Part shown: positions 31,384-41,422 of the stretch, piece by piece | How positions within the stretch are numbered: the stretch's first letter is position 1 | Layout of the letters: each line of letters starts with the position of its first letter | Assembly: GCA_018136815.1 (NCBI GenBank) | Contig: CM030933.1 | Span: 4,878,557 to 4,942,556 of the forward strand | From: Isochrysis galbana | Taxonomy: Eukaryota > Haptophyta > Isochrysidales > Isochrysidaceae | Reading direction: 5' to 3' | DNA: 64,000 nucleotides | Notes under the pieces: generated by a model | What the model was told of the DNA's origin: nothing | What the model saw: the letters and a program-made list of their open reading frames with translations, nothing else | The model's database searches: none | Translations under genes and position numbers: made by a program

Positions 31384-32760
31384 TGTGTTGGGTTTCAAGA
31401 GATTGTTAGACCTACAAAGAACTCTTCCCTCAGGGAGGGAGCCTAGGCTGCTAGAGTGCAGCGACGCAGCGAACAACGACGGACAAAGGAGCTGAGAACA
31501 ACAGGATACACCGACTCACGAACACACCGGAATCATTCACCCAAACCAAGCAAATTATCAAGCAACCGCGACCCCAAATCACCGATAACTCAAACACGTC
31601 GCGAGAGACGGAGAGAGAGAGCGAGAGAGAGAGAGAGACTCCGCAGCGACGGCCGGAGCGTGTCTCCGTTGTAACTTCCCACGTAGCGGAGAGTCCGAAG
31701 GGGAGCGTCATGTCGCGCGACCACGGCGATCACTTTGGATACAGATCGCAACGAGATGTCTTCACGACAGAGGAAATCTTGCCGTTGAGCGTGAACCTTC
31801 TAGACGCTTCTAACGAACAACCCTGAGTAGCAACCAAGGGGAAGAAACACCAAAGGGGCCAAGGGCTTGCATGTAACTTGCATCAAGGGGAAAGATTCCC
31901 TCACCTAAGAAGCGAACCTACACCAATCTCCAAGGGGAGATGGCAAATTAAACCTCAAATCTCGAGCGGATAGAGCAACCGACTCGCTCGCCAAACACCT
32001 TGACCGAGAAGAAAGAAGCAAGGACCTACAAGCCAAGGGTAGCGGACCTAGGGAATATGAGAGGAAGTTTCCGAACGCCAACGCCAAACGCCGAACGCGG
32101 GGATTCAACGAAACCCTAACCAGGCCAAGCAGAACCTACGAAGAACAGGCCTGGACAACAACGAAAGTCAGCAGGTCCCAAGAAAGAACCGGAACCCAAC
32201 AAGAAACAACAAGCCTTGCAAGAAGCTAAACAAGCCTTCACAAGGTAACTCGAGAGCCTGAGACAAGCGCGCAGCGAGTGACAGGCGACCTGGCTCCTTT
32301 GGGTCAAGATTACCCGAAAGGAGGAAACCTGGAATCTAGACCTGACAAACAGGCTAGAAGGAACGAAACGAGAACTCGAATTCTAGATCGCTAGGGACGA
32401 ACCCTACCAACCTAGATGTACCTGAGCTTCGCCGTGTGGCCGCACGACGAAGGACCTGGAAATAAGAGCCTAGAAATCGCATCATCTAGGATGAATGCGA
32501 CAGCGAGCCGATGAGACTCGTCCTTCCTACCCTTGCAGCTACGCCAATCGCCGCAACTACCGGCGCGGACCGCGTCGAAATCAGCCACGCCCCGTAATGA
32601 TGGCAGTCGCGCACTCGTCCCGAAGGGCATTTCTTCCCAGGGTCCAAATAAAGGCAAACGACCTAACAATAAATATCGCGACCAGCAGTATCAAGTATAA
32701 TCTTAGTTGGCAAACTATGCAACAATAGACGATCGTCTTTGACCTCAACCAACATAAATT
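31384..32760. other. 1.4-kb strand-skewed segment without ORFs
   Basis: The plus strand is rich in A and C and poor in T, with many CCTA, AACGAA and AAGAA strings, one purine (GA)n patch near 31605-31640, and few long frames. It begins TGTTGGGTTTCAAGAG, which resembles the TG-start of a Copia LTR, but no matching end or target duplication was confirmed. It could be an LTR, an untranslated RNA or satellite-like DNA. Confidence 0.35.
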
Positions 32761-33042
32761 GTTGATGAAGGCGATTTGATGAGAAGAATGGCTTTCGCAC
32801 AAATGATGGGTGTGCTTATCGTCTGCCTAGTATCGCCTTGGTTTCGCCACCACGATGCCCTTGCAGTTCACACCGTGCATGATGCTGTTGTTTCACACGC
32901 CGCACGAGTAATGCAAGACTCAGCTTTTCCTGAAAGCCAGTCATTCGCAGGTTGCTCGCAGATGACATGCCCCCCAAATCTGCATGAGATCCAGCACCCC
33001 AGAAGGAGCCAAGCACGCGTCGAGGATATCTTCTCGTACTCA

Positions 33043-33998
33043 TCATTTGCGCTCAAGTCTTTCTGCGTCGGGCTCTCCATGTCTTGGTGCGAAGTCGCCG
33101 GCCCTAGCTTCAGCGAGAGCGGATAGTGCCTCCGCCCGCTCCAACCTGCATGAAACAGGTGATGCCCTCGTGAGTTTATGTGGAGCTAGCCTAAGACTCG
33201 CACTGGTGATTAAAGCCCTGCCTCAAAGTGTTTCGCACATCCAAGGTAAATCCACTAAAGCCGCGTGACAAGTGCAAAGTGATCATCCAGGATAAGCCGC
33301 CTATCTACCTGTGCTTTGTCCAATAGTTACCATTGATGTGCAACACTGGGATGTCGTATTTGTACTTCCCCCACCACATTGTCTTATCCTCATCGGTGAT
33401 GTCCACCTAAGAGCACGGCATCAAGGCTCCATACAAGAGATTGTGGCAATTCAGTCTATTTGTATGAGTTCGCGCTCGTGGATTCTGGTGAAGCATACCG
33501 ATTCAAGGGAGTGTGGCTCTTCCTCGGCGACCGTCCGCAAAACATCCTTCACTTTGTCACAGAGCGTGCATCCCTCCTTGGTGAATAGGCGCACGACAGG
33601 CGCGCAGCTCTACAATGAAGCGGGAAAGGGAGGGGTAGCAATTCATCAATGTAGCAGAGCTCCCCCTTCCCCCCCTCGATGTCGCTCTCGCTCGCGTTCT
33701 CTCTCTTGCTCGCCTGCTCGCTCTCACACTCCTCCCCTCGCTCTGCCCCTTTGCCTCGCGCGCTCTGTTGTTTTCCAAATCTCTCTCTCTCTCTCTCTCA
33801 TACTTGTGGTGCATCAGCCTCAGCAGGTTGCCACACCTCGGTTGCCTGGTAGACCATCCCACTCACGCTGGCCATCATGCGGCAGCGGCGCGTGAGCGGC
33901 AAAGCCAGCCGCCTAGACACGACCAGCCCCGTCGCGAGCGCGCCCGCCTGTGGCCCGGCCGACAGTGCCATCGCCGACAGCGCCGACAGCGCCAACAT
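33043..33998 (-). CDS. Glutaredoxin-like (DUF836-type) thiol protein, four exons
   Basis: The join (minus) is 33998-33804, 33609-33499, 33406-33309 and 33145-33043, giving 168 residues. All three introns (194, 92 and 163 nt) are GT-AG and the frame closes exactly. The first 45 residues (MLALSALSAMALSAGPQAGA, Arg pair later) look like an organelle-targeting leader. The core begins VVRLFTKEGCTLCDKVKDVL with the redox pair CTLC, then VDITDED and YDIPVLHINGNYWTKHR, the cis-Pro (IPV) pattern of thioredoxin-fold proteins. The C-terminal tail is helical (LERAEALSALAEARAGDF). Thus a small glutaredoxin-like redox protein, perhaps of plastid or mitochondrion. Confidence 0.8.
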
Positions 33999-34029
33999 TC
34001 TCCCGCCACAACCCCAACTTAGTTCTGAG

Positions 34030-34129
34030 GGTTCCGTGGAATTAGAGAAGTAGAGGATAGAAGTTCTGAGGCTGGGAGAGGGGAGGCGTCGGCGCGTGCT
34101 TCATCGCTAAAACTATAATGACAATAGTT
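34030..34129 (-). mobile_element. 5' scrap of non-LTR retroelement
   Basis: The hairpin AACTATTGTCATTATAGTT-like (34110-34129) is followed by GCGATGAAGCACGCGCC, then about 20 ORF1 codons (MKHAPTPPLSQPQ). The rest is missing. Confidence 0.55.
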
Positions 34130-34645
34130 ATAGTAGAAGTTTTTTTGGCCGATGGCATAAAAGGGGCGAGCAAACTTCCCGACTTCTGGGGGCAAGCGCT
34201 CGGCACCATACGCTCGCTGCACCTCACACCCACGACGATCAGCAGGGAAGGAGCATTTTCACAGCCGATATAGTATAACCCCACGCACGGCCGTAGACCG
34301 TAGCACCCTGACCCTGGCCTCTCACCTCTCAAGATGGACCTGCTGTCCGTTGTGGGCGGAACTCTGGAGCAAGCTAGAATGTAACACTTTTTACAACATC
34401 TTCGCAAAGACTACAACTGCAGCGTGTTATGCCATGAAAGAAAATGGGTCGTGCCGCATGAGCGCTAGTACTCGCACTCCCGATCACTCTTGTGCAGTGA
34501 ATTGAAAGTCAAGCAAGAGTCAAGACGTAGTTGCAACAAGCTCAAGGGCCCACGAACAAGACTGAACAGGACACCAGAACAGGAGAAAGTCGCCCAAGAC
34601 TCGCGAACTACGCGCTCGCAGGCACCATCGCCATCATCTAAGCCG
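34130..34645. other. Spacer downstream of the MATH gene
   Basis: No gene recognised. It probably includes the 3' UTR of the minus-strand gene ending at 34646. Confidence 0.4.
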
Positions 34646-35806
34646 TCATACAAGAGTCATTTCATCGGTGAGACATCTCGTGCAAACATCAAAATTGCAG
34701 CCTTCAACACATCGGTGGAGACTGGCACTCGACTTTTCTTCGCAACAGAGATCGCAAAAGAAACGGGCGCCTTGCTTATAGTATTCCTGCAGACCGTCCG
34801 CACGCATGAGAGGATGTCGAATGCATGTCTTGCTACACAATAGATGCCCGTTATGGACGCGAACGCGAGCTGTCACCTGCCGTCAAGGAAAAGGGGCAGA
34901 TGTTGAGCGTTCAATGCGAGGATCTCGCGGGAAAGCTGCTGGCGACAATCCTTGAGGGAAGCTTAGGGTTCGTGCTACAAGCCATGACGGGCTTTCATGC
35001 GAAAGGCAGTCCGATTGGACAGTGCATGACGCTAAAACTCTGAAGTGCAAACCCACCTTGATCCCACCGTTAGCATCAATAAACGGGCAGCCAGGCGCCG
35101 CGAGCTCTTCAGACGTGGCGAAAGCCTCCTCGCCGCATCCCCATCCCCAGTCGGTGCTCGTGCGATCAAAGAGGTGACGGAAAAATTTGGTGACGGATCT
35201 TTTCGACTTGGCGCTCATGTCATGCAAGATAATCTCGCATTCGGTACGCCTTGCCCATGGCTCACCGTCCGTGCATATGGAGAAGATGGTGGTCTGTCCG
35301 GAAGCGGTCTGAGTCGTTTCAAGATGCTCACCGGGAAGCGGCTCCGCAACCTCGAGGTAAAGGCCTAGCTTCCCGTGCTTGCACCAGTTGCATCCCTGCG
35401 CATTCGCCTCAGCCTCGTATGAGCTTGATCCGTCTCGTATGGAGGCGCAACCAGCCTTCAGGCCACCGCACTCTATCTCACAGCGCTGGCACCGTCGCAC
35501 GGAGGGGATGACGCGTAGGCACCAATCGTATGCGCCACTTGAAGAAGTAGGCCGGAGAAGTGTGCCGTACGCAGGCATTTCTCGGATCGATTGCACGTAG
35601 AAGATGTGCTCATTCCAGCTGGCGAGCCGCTCAGCGCAGCCGCTAACGGCAGCTGCCCACCGCTTGCACACGCAGCGGGCGGCGAGGAGCTGGGCGCACA
35701 TGCCGCGAAGCCGGGCGGCATACGCGTCGAGGATAAGCGCGAGTAGGTCGTCGTCCCCCAGCACCGCGCGCATCGCCGCCATGCGCGTGCCGCGTCGCGT
35801 GCGCAT
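34646..35806 (-). CDS. F-box-like / MATH / Cys-rich zinc protein, two exons
   Basis: Exon 1 is 35806-35057 and exon 2 is 34876-34646 (326 residues; GT-AG intron of 180 nt, phase 0). Residues ~10-60 (DDDLLALILDAYAARL, CKRWAAAVSGCAERL) look like an F-box. A MATH/TRAF-like region ends with GCPFIDANGGIK joined across the intron to VTARVRVHNG, the usual last strand of that fold. The C-terminal 45 residues hold a Cys/His cluster (FFCDLCCEEK, HRCVEGCNFDVCTRC) of the DC1/ZZ type. Such parts suggest a substrate adaptor for a cullin ubiquitin ligase; this is inference. Frame upstream of 35806 opens only with non-ATG codons. Confidence 0.65.
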
Positions 35807-36292
35807 CCGTCCGCCGCGCTGCGCCCGCCCCTCGCCCCCGCCTCCCTCTGCGCCGTCGCTCGGCTCATACAAGTGGGTGGTATTAAAAAATATGAGCGCG
35901 CCAACCTTTTTTAGGGGGGTGAGTATGTGAGTACTTTATGTAGTTGCAGGGGGTTTGCTGTCGCGCGCCGTGAGTTGGGTGTGTTCGCGGCGCAGCCGCT
36001 GGGTGCGGTTCATTGTTTCGCTTGGTTGAGCGCCGCGTTTAGGCGGTCGTCCGTCGCGGCGAGGGCGGCGGCGGCGAGGGAGGGAGGCGGCGCCCTACAT
36101 GTGAAACACAGTCAAACTAAGAAATAAAACAGCAAAAACAGTATGTTTTTTGCCGTCGAAAAAAAACAGAGAAAAACAGTCTAAAAAACAGATGTGCGGG
36201 GGGGGGGGGGGCACGGCGGGACGAGGGGCGGCCCGTGTCGCGCTCCCTCCCTCCCTCCCTCCCTCTGTCCTTGCTACTCTTGCCACCGCTCC

Positions 36293-38707
36293 ATGCCAGG
36301 CCCAGCCGCCACCGCCACCCCTCCCTTCAACCCCAACCCCGACCGAGCGTCGCGTTTCTCCCACGCTGCTGCACGATCCGCCGCCACCGCTCTCACGCTC
36401 ACGACAGGGATGCGACCGCAGAGCGAGAGCAGCACACCGTCATCATCACGAACATGGGAGTCGCTGCTCGATGGCGGATGCGAAGCGCAGGCGCAAGACG
36501 AAGACGAACCTGAAGAACGGAGGGGAGCCATATTCAACGGCATGCCAGCACGCGCGACCGGGCTGAGCCAGCCCATGCTGCATGGTCGCAAGCGGTTCCT
36601 TGTCGCAAGGCGCTCGGACCCTGTTTGGGCGTGTGTGGTCGTGGTTGACGAGGAGGACCCCAACCACCCGCAGTGGCGATGCATCGGCTGCGGCGCCAAT
36701 CGACGTGGAGGGGCGACACGCATCGCGGATCACTTGTTAGGCAGAGGTAACTCTGCCCGGTGCAAAGCGCAAGACGCATCGTTCCTGTCCCTCGTAGAGA
36801 AGGTACAAGAGAGCGAGTCCCTCAAGCTTGTGAGAAAAAAGTCGAAGACCGCGATGAGGGAGGTGAACAACGCCACGTCGCAGTGTCTGCCAAAGGACTG
36901 TTCATCATCGGCATCTACTCCCATCTCTACCCCAAGGGAGAAGGGCCAAGCCCCGTTGCAATTCAACCAAGGGCAGAAGGAAGCGTGCGACAACGCTATC
37001 GCTGAGTGTTTCTTTGCGTGCAACATCCCTGCAGCGGTAGCTGACCACCCCAAGTTCAAGGCGATGGTCGCGGCCCTGAAGACAGCTCTAGCTTCGTATA
37101 AGCCGCCGTACCGGCAGGCTCTCTACGGGACCTTGCTAGATGCAACCGTCGCACGCTTGCATCGCGAGCTTGCGCCGTTGCGACAACAGTTGCTCAGCAA
37201 CGGGTGCACCCTTGTCTCAGATGGATGGGACAACGTAGTGAAGGACCATCTCGTGAACATGCTCTATGGGAATGCAGGTTGCATGCTGTTCGACGGGACC
37301 GTCAAGGTGGCGAGCTCCGACTCTGAGAACGCCAACTTCTTGGCTGAGCTTCTCCGGCAGACCATCGAGCGCCATGGCCGATTGTGCTTTGTGCAGGTCG
37401 TCACCGACACGTGCAGTGTGATGAAGGCGGCGTGGAAAATCCTAGAGAATCACTACCCTTGGCTCACGGCGACTTGCTGCGGCACTCACGTCTTGAGTCT
37501 CGAATTGAAGGATTTCGCCAAGGTGCCTGAAGTGGCCAACATCATTGCAAAGGTAGGCTCTGTCTTATCTCTCTTTTGGGGCCGGACGCGGTGGCCACGG
37601 ACGAAGCTGAGGGAGGTCATCGAAGCCAATCATGGGCGCCCATTCGGCTTGTATCGAGCGAAGCAAACGCGATTCGCTGGCAAATTCCGAGAAATGTCCC
37701 GCATGCTCCGAGTGAAGGCTGATTTGCAGCAGGTAGTCGTGACAGCTGAGTTCGCGGCACATAAGTTCACATCGCGGGGGCGATCGTTGGGCGACACCGA
37801 TGGGGACGATGAGATGCTAGAGGCAGACATTGGGCGGAAGGTGAAGTCCATTGTGTTGGATGAAGAAGGCTTTTGGAAACCTCTCGTTCTCATCCTTCAT
37901 GTCGCGTTGCCCATCCTCAAGTTGCTACGTTTGCTGGATGGAAATGCGTTTTGCATAGGCAAGGTGTACGATCGAATGTTCTCCATTGGCGAGAGGATTG
38001 GAGCGCTGCAGCTCAAAGTCCCATGGTTCAAAGCCTTAGGTAAGATCCACGCAGCTCGGTGGGAATATTTGCATTCCCCCATGCATGCCGCGGCCTACGC
38101 ACTTGATCCTCAGTTTTTGCATACTGCAGAAGGGGCGTTCGATCAAGCCACAACGGATGGGTTGCAGCAGATATTCGATCGATTGTGCTTGCGTGCCGCA
38201 ATTCTTGAGTCATCTGAGCCGGAAGAGGCATGGCAACAATACACATTCAGCACGCCTGCAGTTGTCTCCAGGGTGTCGCAAGTAGAGCGGGAGTTTTCAG
38301 TGTTTCAAGGCAAAGAAGGCGCCTTCTCTCGACCGTCCGCGCTTGAAAACGCAAAGCAAATGGAGCCGTCTCGATGGTGGACCACCTATGGGAAGCATGT
38401 GCCAATGCTAGCTAGCATAGCGCAGCATGTTTTGTCGCAACCTGCGGCTGCGTCGGCAGCGGAGCGCAACTGGTCGGTCTACGGCCAAATTCACAGCGCT
38501 AATCGGTCACGAATGAGCCACAACACGGCAGATAAGTTGGTCTTTTGTCACGAGTCGATGCATGTGCAGCGCAATTTGCAAGATGCGGGCTGGGCCCCAG
38601 ATGTGGTAAAGTGGGAGAGTGATGACGACAGTGACGCAGAGGATGATTGGGTTGGCGATGTGAGCGCAGTTCCAAGTGAGGAGCTTGTGCAAAAGCTGCT
38701 CGTCTGA
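36293..38707 (+). CDS. hAT transposase (BED finger, DUF659, hAT dimerisation domain)
   Basis: The protein has 804 residues from the ATG at 36293; the frame extends upstream without ATG. A BED-like zinc finger lies at about 110-160 (WRCIGCGANRRGGATRIADH, then C). The DUF659/RNase H-like core has candidate acidic residues in VSDGWDNV and VVTDTCSV, with CCGTHVLSLELKDF after them. The C-terminal dimerisation block contains AAASAAERNWSVYGQIHSAN and RMSHNTADKL, which carries the expected Glu. No stop or frameshift interrupts it. The last ~40 residues are acidic (ESDDDSDAEDDW). The protein should cut and paste the element at 36094-39087. Confidence 0.92.
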   Translation: MPGPAATATPPFNPNPDRASRFSHAAARSAATALTLTTGMRPQSESSTPSSSRTWESLLDGGCEAQAQDEDEPEERRGAIFNGMPARATGLSQPMLHGRKRFLVARRSDPVWACVVVVDEEDPNHPQWRCIGCGANRRGGATRIADHLLGRGNSARCKAQDASFLSLVEKVQESESLKLVRKKSKTAMREVNNATSQCLPKDCSSSASTPISTPREKGQAPLQFNQGQKEACDNAIAECFFACNIPAAVADHPKFKAMVAALKTALASYKPPYRQALYGTLLDATVARLHRELAPLRQQLLSNGCTLVSDGWDNVVKDHLVNMLYGNAGCMLFDGTVKVASSDSENANFLAELLRQTIERHGRLCFVQVVTDTCSVMKAAWKILENHYPWLTATCCGTHVLSLELKDFAKVPEVANIIAKVGSVLSLFWGRTRWPRTKLREVIEANHGRPFGLYRAKQTRFAGKFREMSRMLRVKADLQQVVVTAEFAAHKFTSRGRSLGDTDGDDEMLEADIGRKVKSIVLDEEGFWKPLVLILHVALPILKLLRLLDGNAFCIGKVYDRMFSIGERIGALQLKVPWFKALGKIHAARWEYLHSPMHAAAYALDPQFLHTAEGAFDQATTDGLQQIFDRLCLRAAILESSEPEEAWQQYTFSTPAVVSRVSQVEREFSVFQGKEGAFSRPSALENAKQMEPSRWWTTYGKHVPMLASIAQHVLSQPAAASAAERNWSVYGQIHSANRSRMSHNTADKLVFCHESMHVQRNLQDAGWAPDVVKWESDDDSDAEDDWVGDVSAVPSEELVQKLLV

Positions 38708-38980
38708 TGCATGCATTGATGCAATGTGCATTGTCTCATTGTCTCTTGTCGGCATCTGAACGATATCGCGCGTATGTGTGTTATATTGTTATATGTCTCC
38801 TAAATATATTTCTCACCATCACAATATCATACGAGTAGCATAATAGCTGTTTCCAATTGCAAGCAATGCCCATGCAATGTGTGTGTGGCCCCTCTAGTTT
38901 CAGATTTCAGAAGCCACGGCCAGCCCAGAGAGAGTCGGCCCCGGCCGGCCGGCGGCCGGCCAAGGCCGGCCGCTGAGCTC

Positions 38981-39031
38981 TTCGCTGTTTTATTTCGGGC
39001 GGCCGCCGGCCGCCCGAAATAAAACAGCGAA
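38981..39031. repeat. 24-bp perfect hairpin in the right end of the hAT
   Basis: 38981-39004 pairs without mismatch with 39008-39031 around a 3-nt loop. The outer stem contains TTCGCTGTTTTATTTC; its complement GAAATAAAACAGC also appears singly in the left end (36120-36132). Confidence 0.9.
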
Positions 39032-39139
39032 AAACATATGTTTTGGGCCTCCGAAAAAAAACACTGTTCCTGTGTTTCACATGTAGGGGCGGCGCGCGCT
39101 CCATGCTGACCCTATCGTTTTAACGATAGTTCGGCCGTT

Positions 39140-39510
39140 CCGGGCCTACCTCTTACCCCCCCAAGCCTCCTGGCCCGGCCCCACGCGTTCGCGCCTACCG
39201 TTGATTCGAAATCTTGAGAGCTGGTGTGTGGGGTGCGTGTGGCATGTTCACCTCTCACCTCCGCCTTCACCTTCACCGCAAAGGCGAAAGGCGTGCGCCG
39301 AGGTGTCACTCGTCACTCGTCGAAGTGGATGAACAAAAAAGTGTATGCCGTCCGCCCGGTAGCGGTGCAAACTTAGCCGCTCTAGCCCTCAGTACATTAG
39401 CGGTTCACATGAGCGTCTCGAGTTTTGTGATACTTTCGTACACATTGTGCAAAAATACGAGTATAACTTATAGTCCAGTCTAGCGTGCAAAGCACCAGGC
39501 ACCAGGCCTT
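39140..39510. other. Spacer, nothing recognised
   Basis: Short frames only between the split retroelement copy and the fragment at 39800. Confidence 0.4.
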
Positions 39511-39814
39511 ATGGACCCAGTGAGTTGGCGTCACAAATTTCCTTGTCATTCGATGTCTGTGCTTCAAGAGAAGGGCCTCACTCAAAATATACCGGAGGGG
39601 GGCCCGACTATATTTCGCGCACCGCCTTCGAGGGCCCGAAATTCGGTATTTTTCGTCGAAAAAGACGAGAACGAGAAGCGCTCAATTAGAGGTGGGGGAG
39701 AGTGGGTTAAAAAAAACTCTTGTTGATCCGGAGGTCCACATTTTTTTATCGTCGGACCGGGGGAAGATTTCCCCCCGTCTCTCTCCCCGCTCGATTCCGA
39801 ATCCGAGGCAGAGC

Positions 39815-40335
39815 GATGGCGACCGACCCGCCTGACAGGCCGACCGTCGCCGCCCGGGCGCGACCGGCTCATTGCGTTGTACGGCCCCCAGGAAGAGTTG
39901 CACCTCCGGGCGTCCGAGCCAACGCTTGCCAACGTCAAGCGAGCCAAAGCAGTGGGGCTCGAGCGCAAGCGAATCAAGGCATTCCTGCAGCGCGTGGGGC
40001 GAGGATGGGTCAGTGTGGATGTGTGCCACCCTCAAGACCCCGCGTGCCCCCTACCAGTGGCCCCCCACACTGCCCGCGAGAGGTGTGGGCTCACCATGCC
40101 CACTACCTCCAGGCCATTCTTCGGCCGATCGCGGGCGATTGCCCTTCGCGGAAGCTCCGCGTTTCTTATAGTGATGCGCCCCTTATTCATTTCTCTGATT
40201 CCCTCCCGTGGGCGACCGTGTCATTCTCCCAAAATAGACCGCCACGCCCGGGGGAAGGGAGGGGGGTCACTCACCGACGCCATTGCCTTTCGTGGGGCGG
40301 GAGGGGGTTCGTGGGGGGGGGAGACGGTTGCCGGG
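39815..40335 (+). mobile_element. Unassigned retroelement-like ORF remnant
   Basis: A start with MATDPPDRPTVAARARP, then in another frame LIALYGPQEELHLRASEPTL followed by ANVKRAKAVGLERKRIKAF. The second part resembles the short helical segment that precedes integrase cores in several element types, but the resemblance is weak. It runs into the 3' end block at 40337. Confidence 0.3.
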
Positions 40336-40336
40336 G

Positions 40337-40430
40337 CAGGTAGGGGGGACCCTGCGGAATCCTTGGACACCCAGGGGAGGTGGAAAATAGTGGTTAAAAA
40401 GAGTGAGTGACCGGGCTAGTGGCTTGGGTC
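40337..40430 (+). repeat. Retroelement 3' end, family with GAGTGAGTGACCGGGCTAG
   Basis: GGTAGGGGGGACCCTGCGGA, ATCCTTGGACACCCAGG and AAATAGTGGTTAAAA lead to GAGTGAGTGACCGGGCTAGT. The same block is at 54593-54675, and its last motif recurs at 40603-40616. Confidence 0.75.
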
Positions 40431-40517
40431 GGCCCCGTTGGGGCGTCGTGGCGGCAGAGGGCTGGGAGGTGGGAGCGGTCGGCGCGCGCTCCATCGCTAA
40501 AACTATAACGATAGTTT
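40430..40517 (-). mobile_element. 5' end of non-LTR retroelement joined tail-on to a 3' end
   Basis: The hairpin AACTAT-CGTT-ATAGTT (40500-40517) and MERAPTAPTSQPSAATTP..RGRPKP lie on the minus strand. After about 25 codons the sequence becomes the plus-strand 3'-end block described at 40337. Confidence 0.7.
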
Positions 40518-40519
40518 CT

Positions 40520-41422
40520 CCTAATGGCTACTGGAACCCATAGGAAGCTTCTTTAGCCCTTCATTCACCCATTGTAGCTGGTGCCCTCCGCACCCCCATA
40601 GTGAGTGACCGGGCTAGGAGTAGTAGCAGGTAGCTAGTTGACTATGTCACATACTATGTCTTATTGACCATGTATGTAGTACGTAGTACTATGTTATTCA
40701 ATCAAAATTCTCAAAAAGTTTGAGTTGAGTTCGCGTTCGACATCTTTTACCACCTACGTGTACCTATCTTGCAAAAGAAGGAACCCCTTTCCTCCGGCGC
40801 GGACCACGGTTCCACAAACGAAAATGATATGCAACGACTAAACTAACTACTAGTACTAGTAAAACGATTCTTCATTCTAGATTCTATTCACATTTACATT
40901 TACTATTTCCTTGTCCATAACTTATATCCTTCCGCGACATTTACCCACTTCGGGTATGAACACGGGGGGTGGGACCAAATGAACGCTTCTCGCCTAGCAA
41001 GCGTTGTGATTGATGCTTTCGAGCCGCGCGCAATAGGCAATACCACCTTCCGCGTTTGTAGTTGTAGAATCGACAACGACAACGAGAGAATGAGTCTTGA
41101 GTCTTGCTTTCATCTACACTCGACACCCCTACTATGTTGAAAGGGTAGCAATCAATTTCAAAAAGTTTTGAGTTCACGGCTCAAACAAGGGCAGAGGTGC
41201 GCCGAATGATAAGGATAAGGAGGGTAAGGCCAATGGACAACTGAAGATTGAAGGCAACTTTGTCCGGAAGGCAACTGCATCTTGTCCCTGGTTAAGTGCG
41301 TATGTGCAAATCCGTCGCTTACTGTAGTTGGTGACTCTACTAAAGCTTCTGGATTTCCGATCTTCTCAGAATCACTACCACATGTGACCTTCCTCCACTC
41401 TGTACTTTCACCTCGGCCATTG
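40520..41422. other. A/T-richer spacer
   Basis: No gene recognised. A GGAACGCTTCTCGCC-like string near 40980 resembles the repeat units at 9300 and 10090. It probably includes the 3' UTR of the SDR gene. Confidence 0.4.

Larger units (their letters stand above)
36094..39087 (+). mobile_element. Complete hAT-superfamily DNA transposon
   Basis: The terminal inverted repeat is CCTACATGTGAAACACAG at 36094; the right end at 39087 is its mirror image. It is flanked on both sides by the identical 8-bp duplication GGCGGCGC (36086-36093 and 39088-39095), the hAT hallmark. A shared subterminal motif GAAATAAAACAGC occurs at both ends, and a 24-bp perfect hairpin lies near the right end. The single uninterrupted transposase ORF suggests a young and possibly active copy. 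Confidence 0.9.
35905..39137 (-). mobile_element. Second-type non-LTR 5' copy, split by the hAT element
   Basis: On the minus strand the hairpin CTATCGTT-TT-AACGATAG (39112-39129) precedes ATGGAGCGC at 39104. The reading MERAPPP stops at the hAT insertion and resumes at 36093 (SLAAAALAAT), matching the copy starting at 52277 (MERAPPPALAAAALAAM). It ends soon after, near 35905. The interruption is 36094-39087 plus one copy of the 8-bp duplication. Confidence 0.7.

Noticed and set aside
32107-32122. Telomere-like AACCCTAACC
   Set aside because: A single occurrence without tandem repetition in an A/C-rich segment.
32776-33126. Plus-strand ORF with a signal-peptide-like start
   Set aside because: It overlaps the last exon of the minus-strand glutaredoxin-like gene, whose four-exon model fits precisely.
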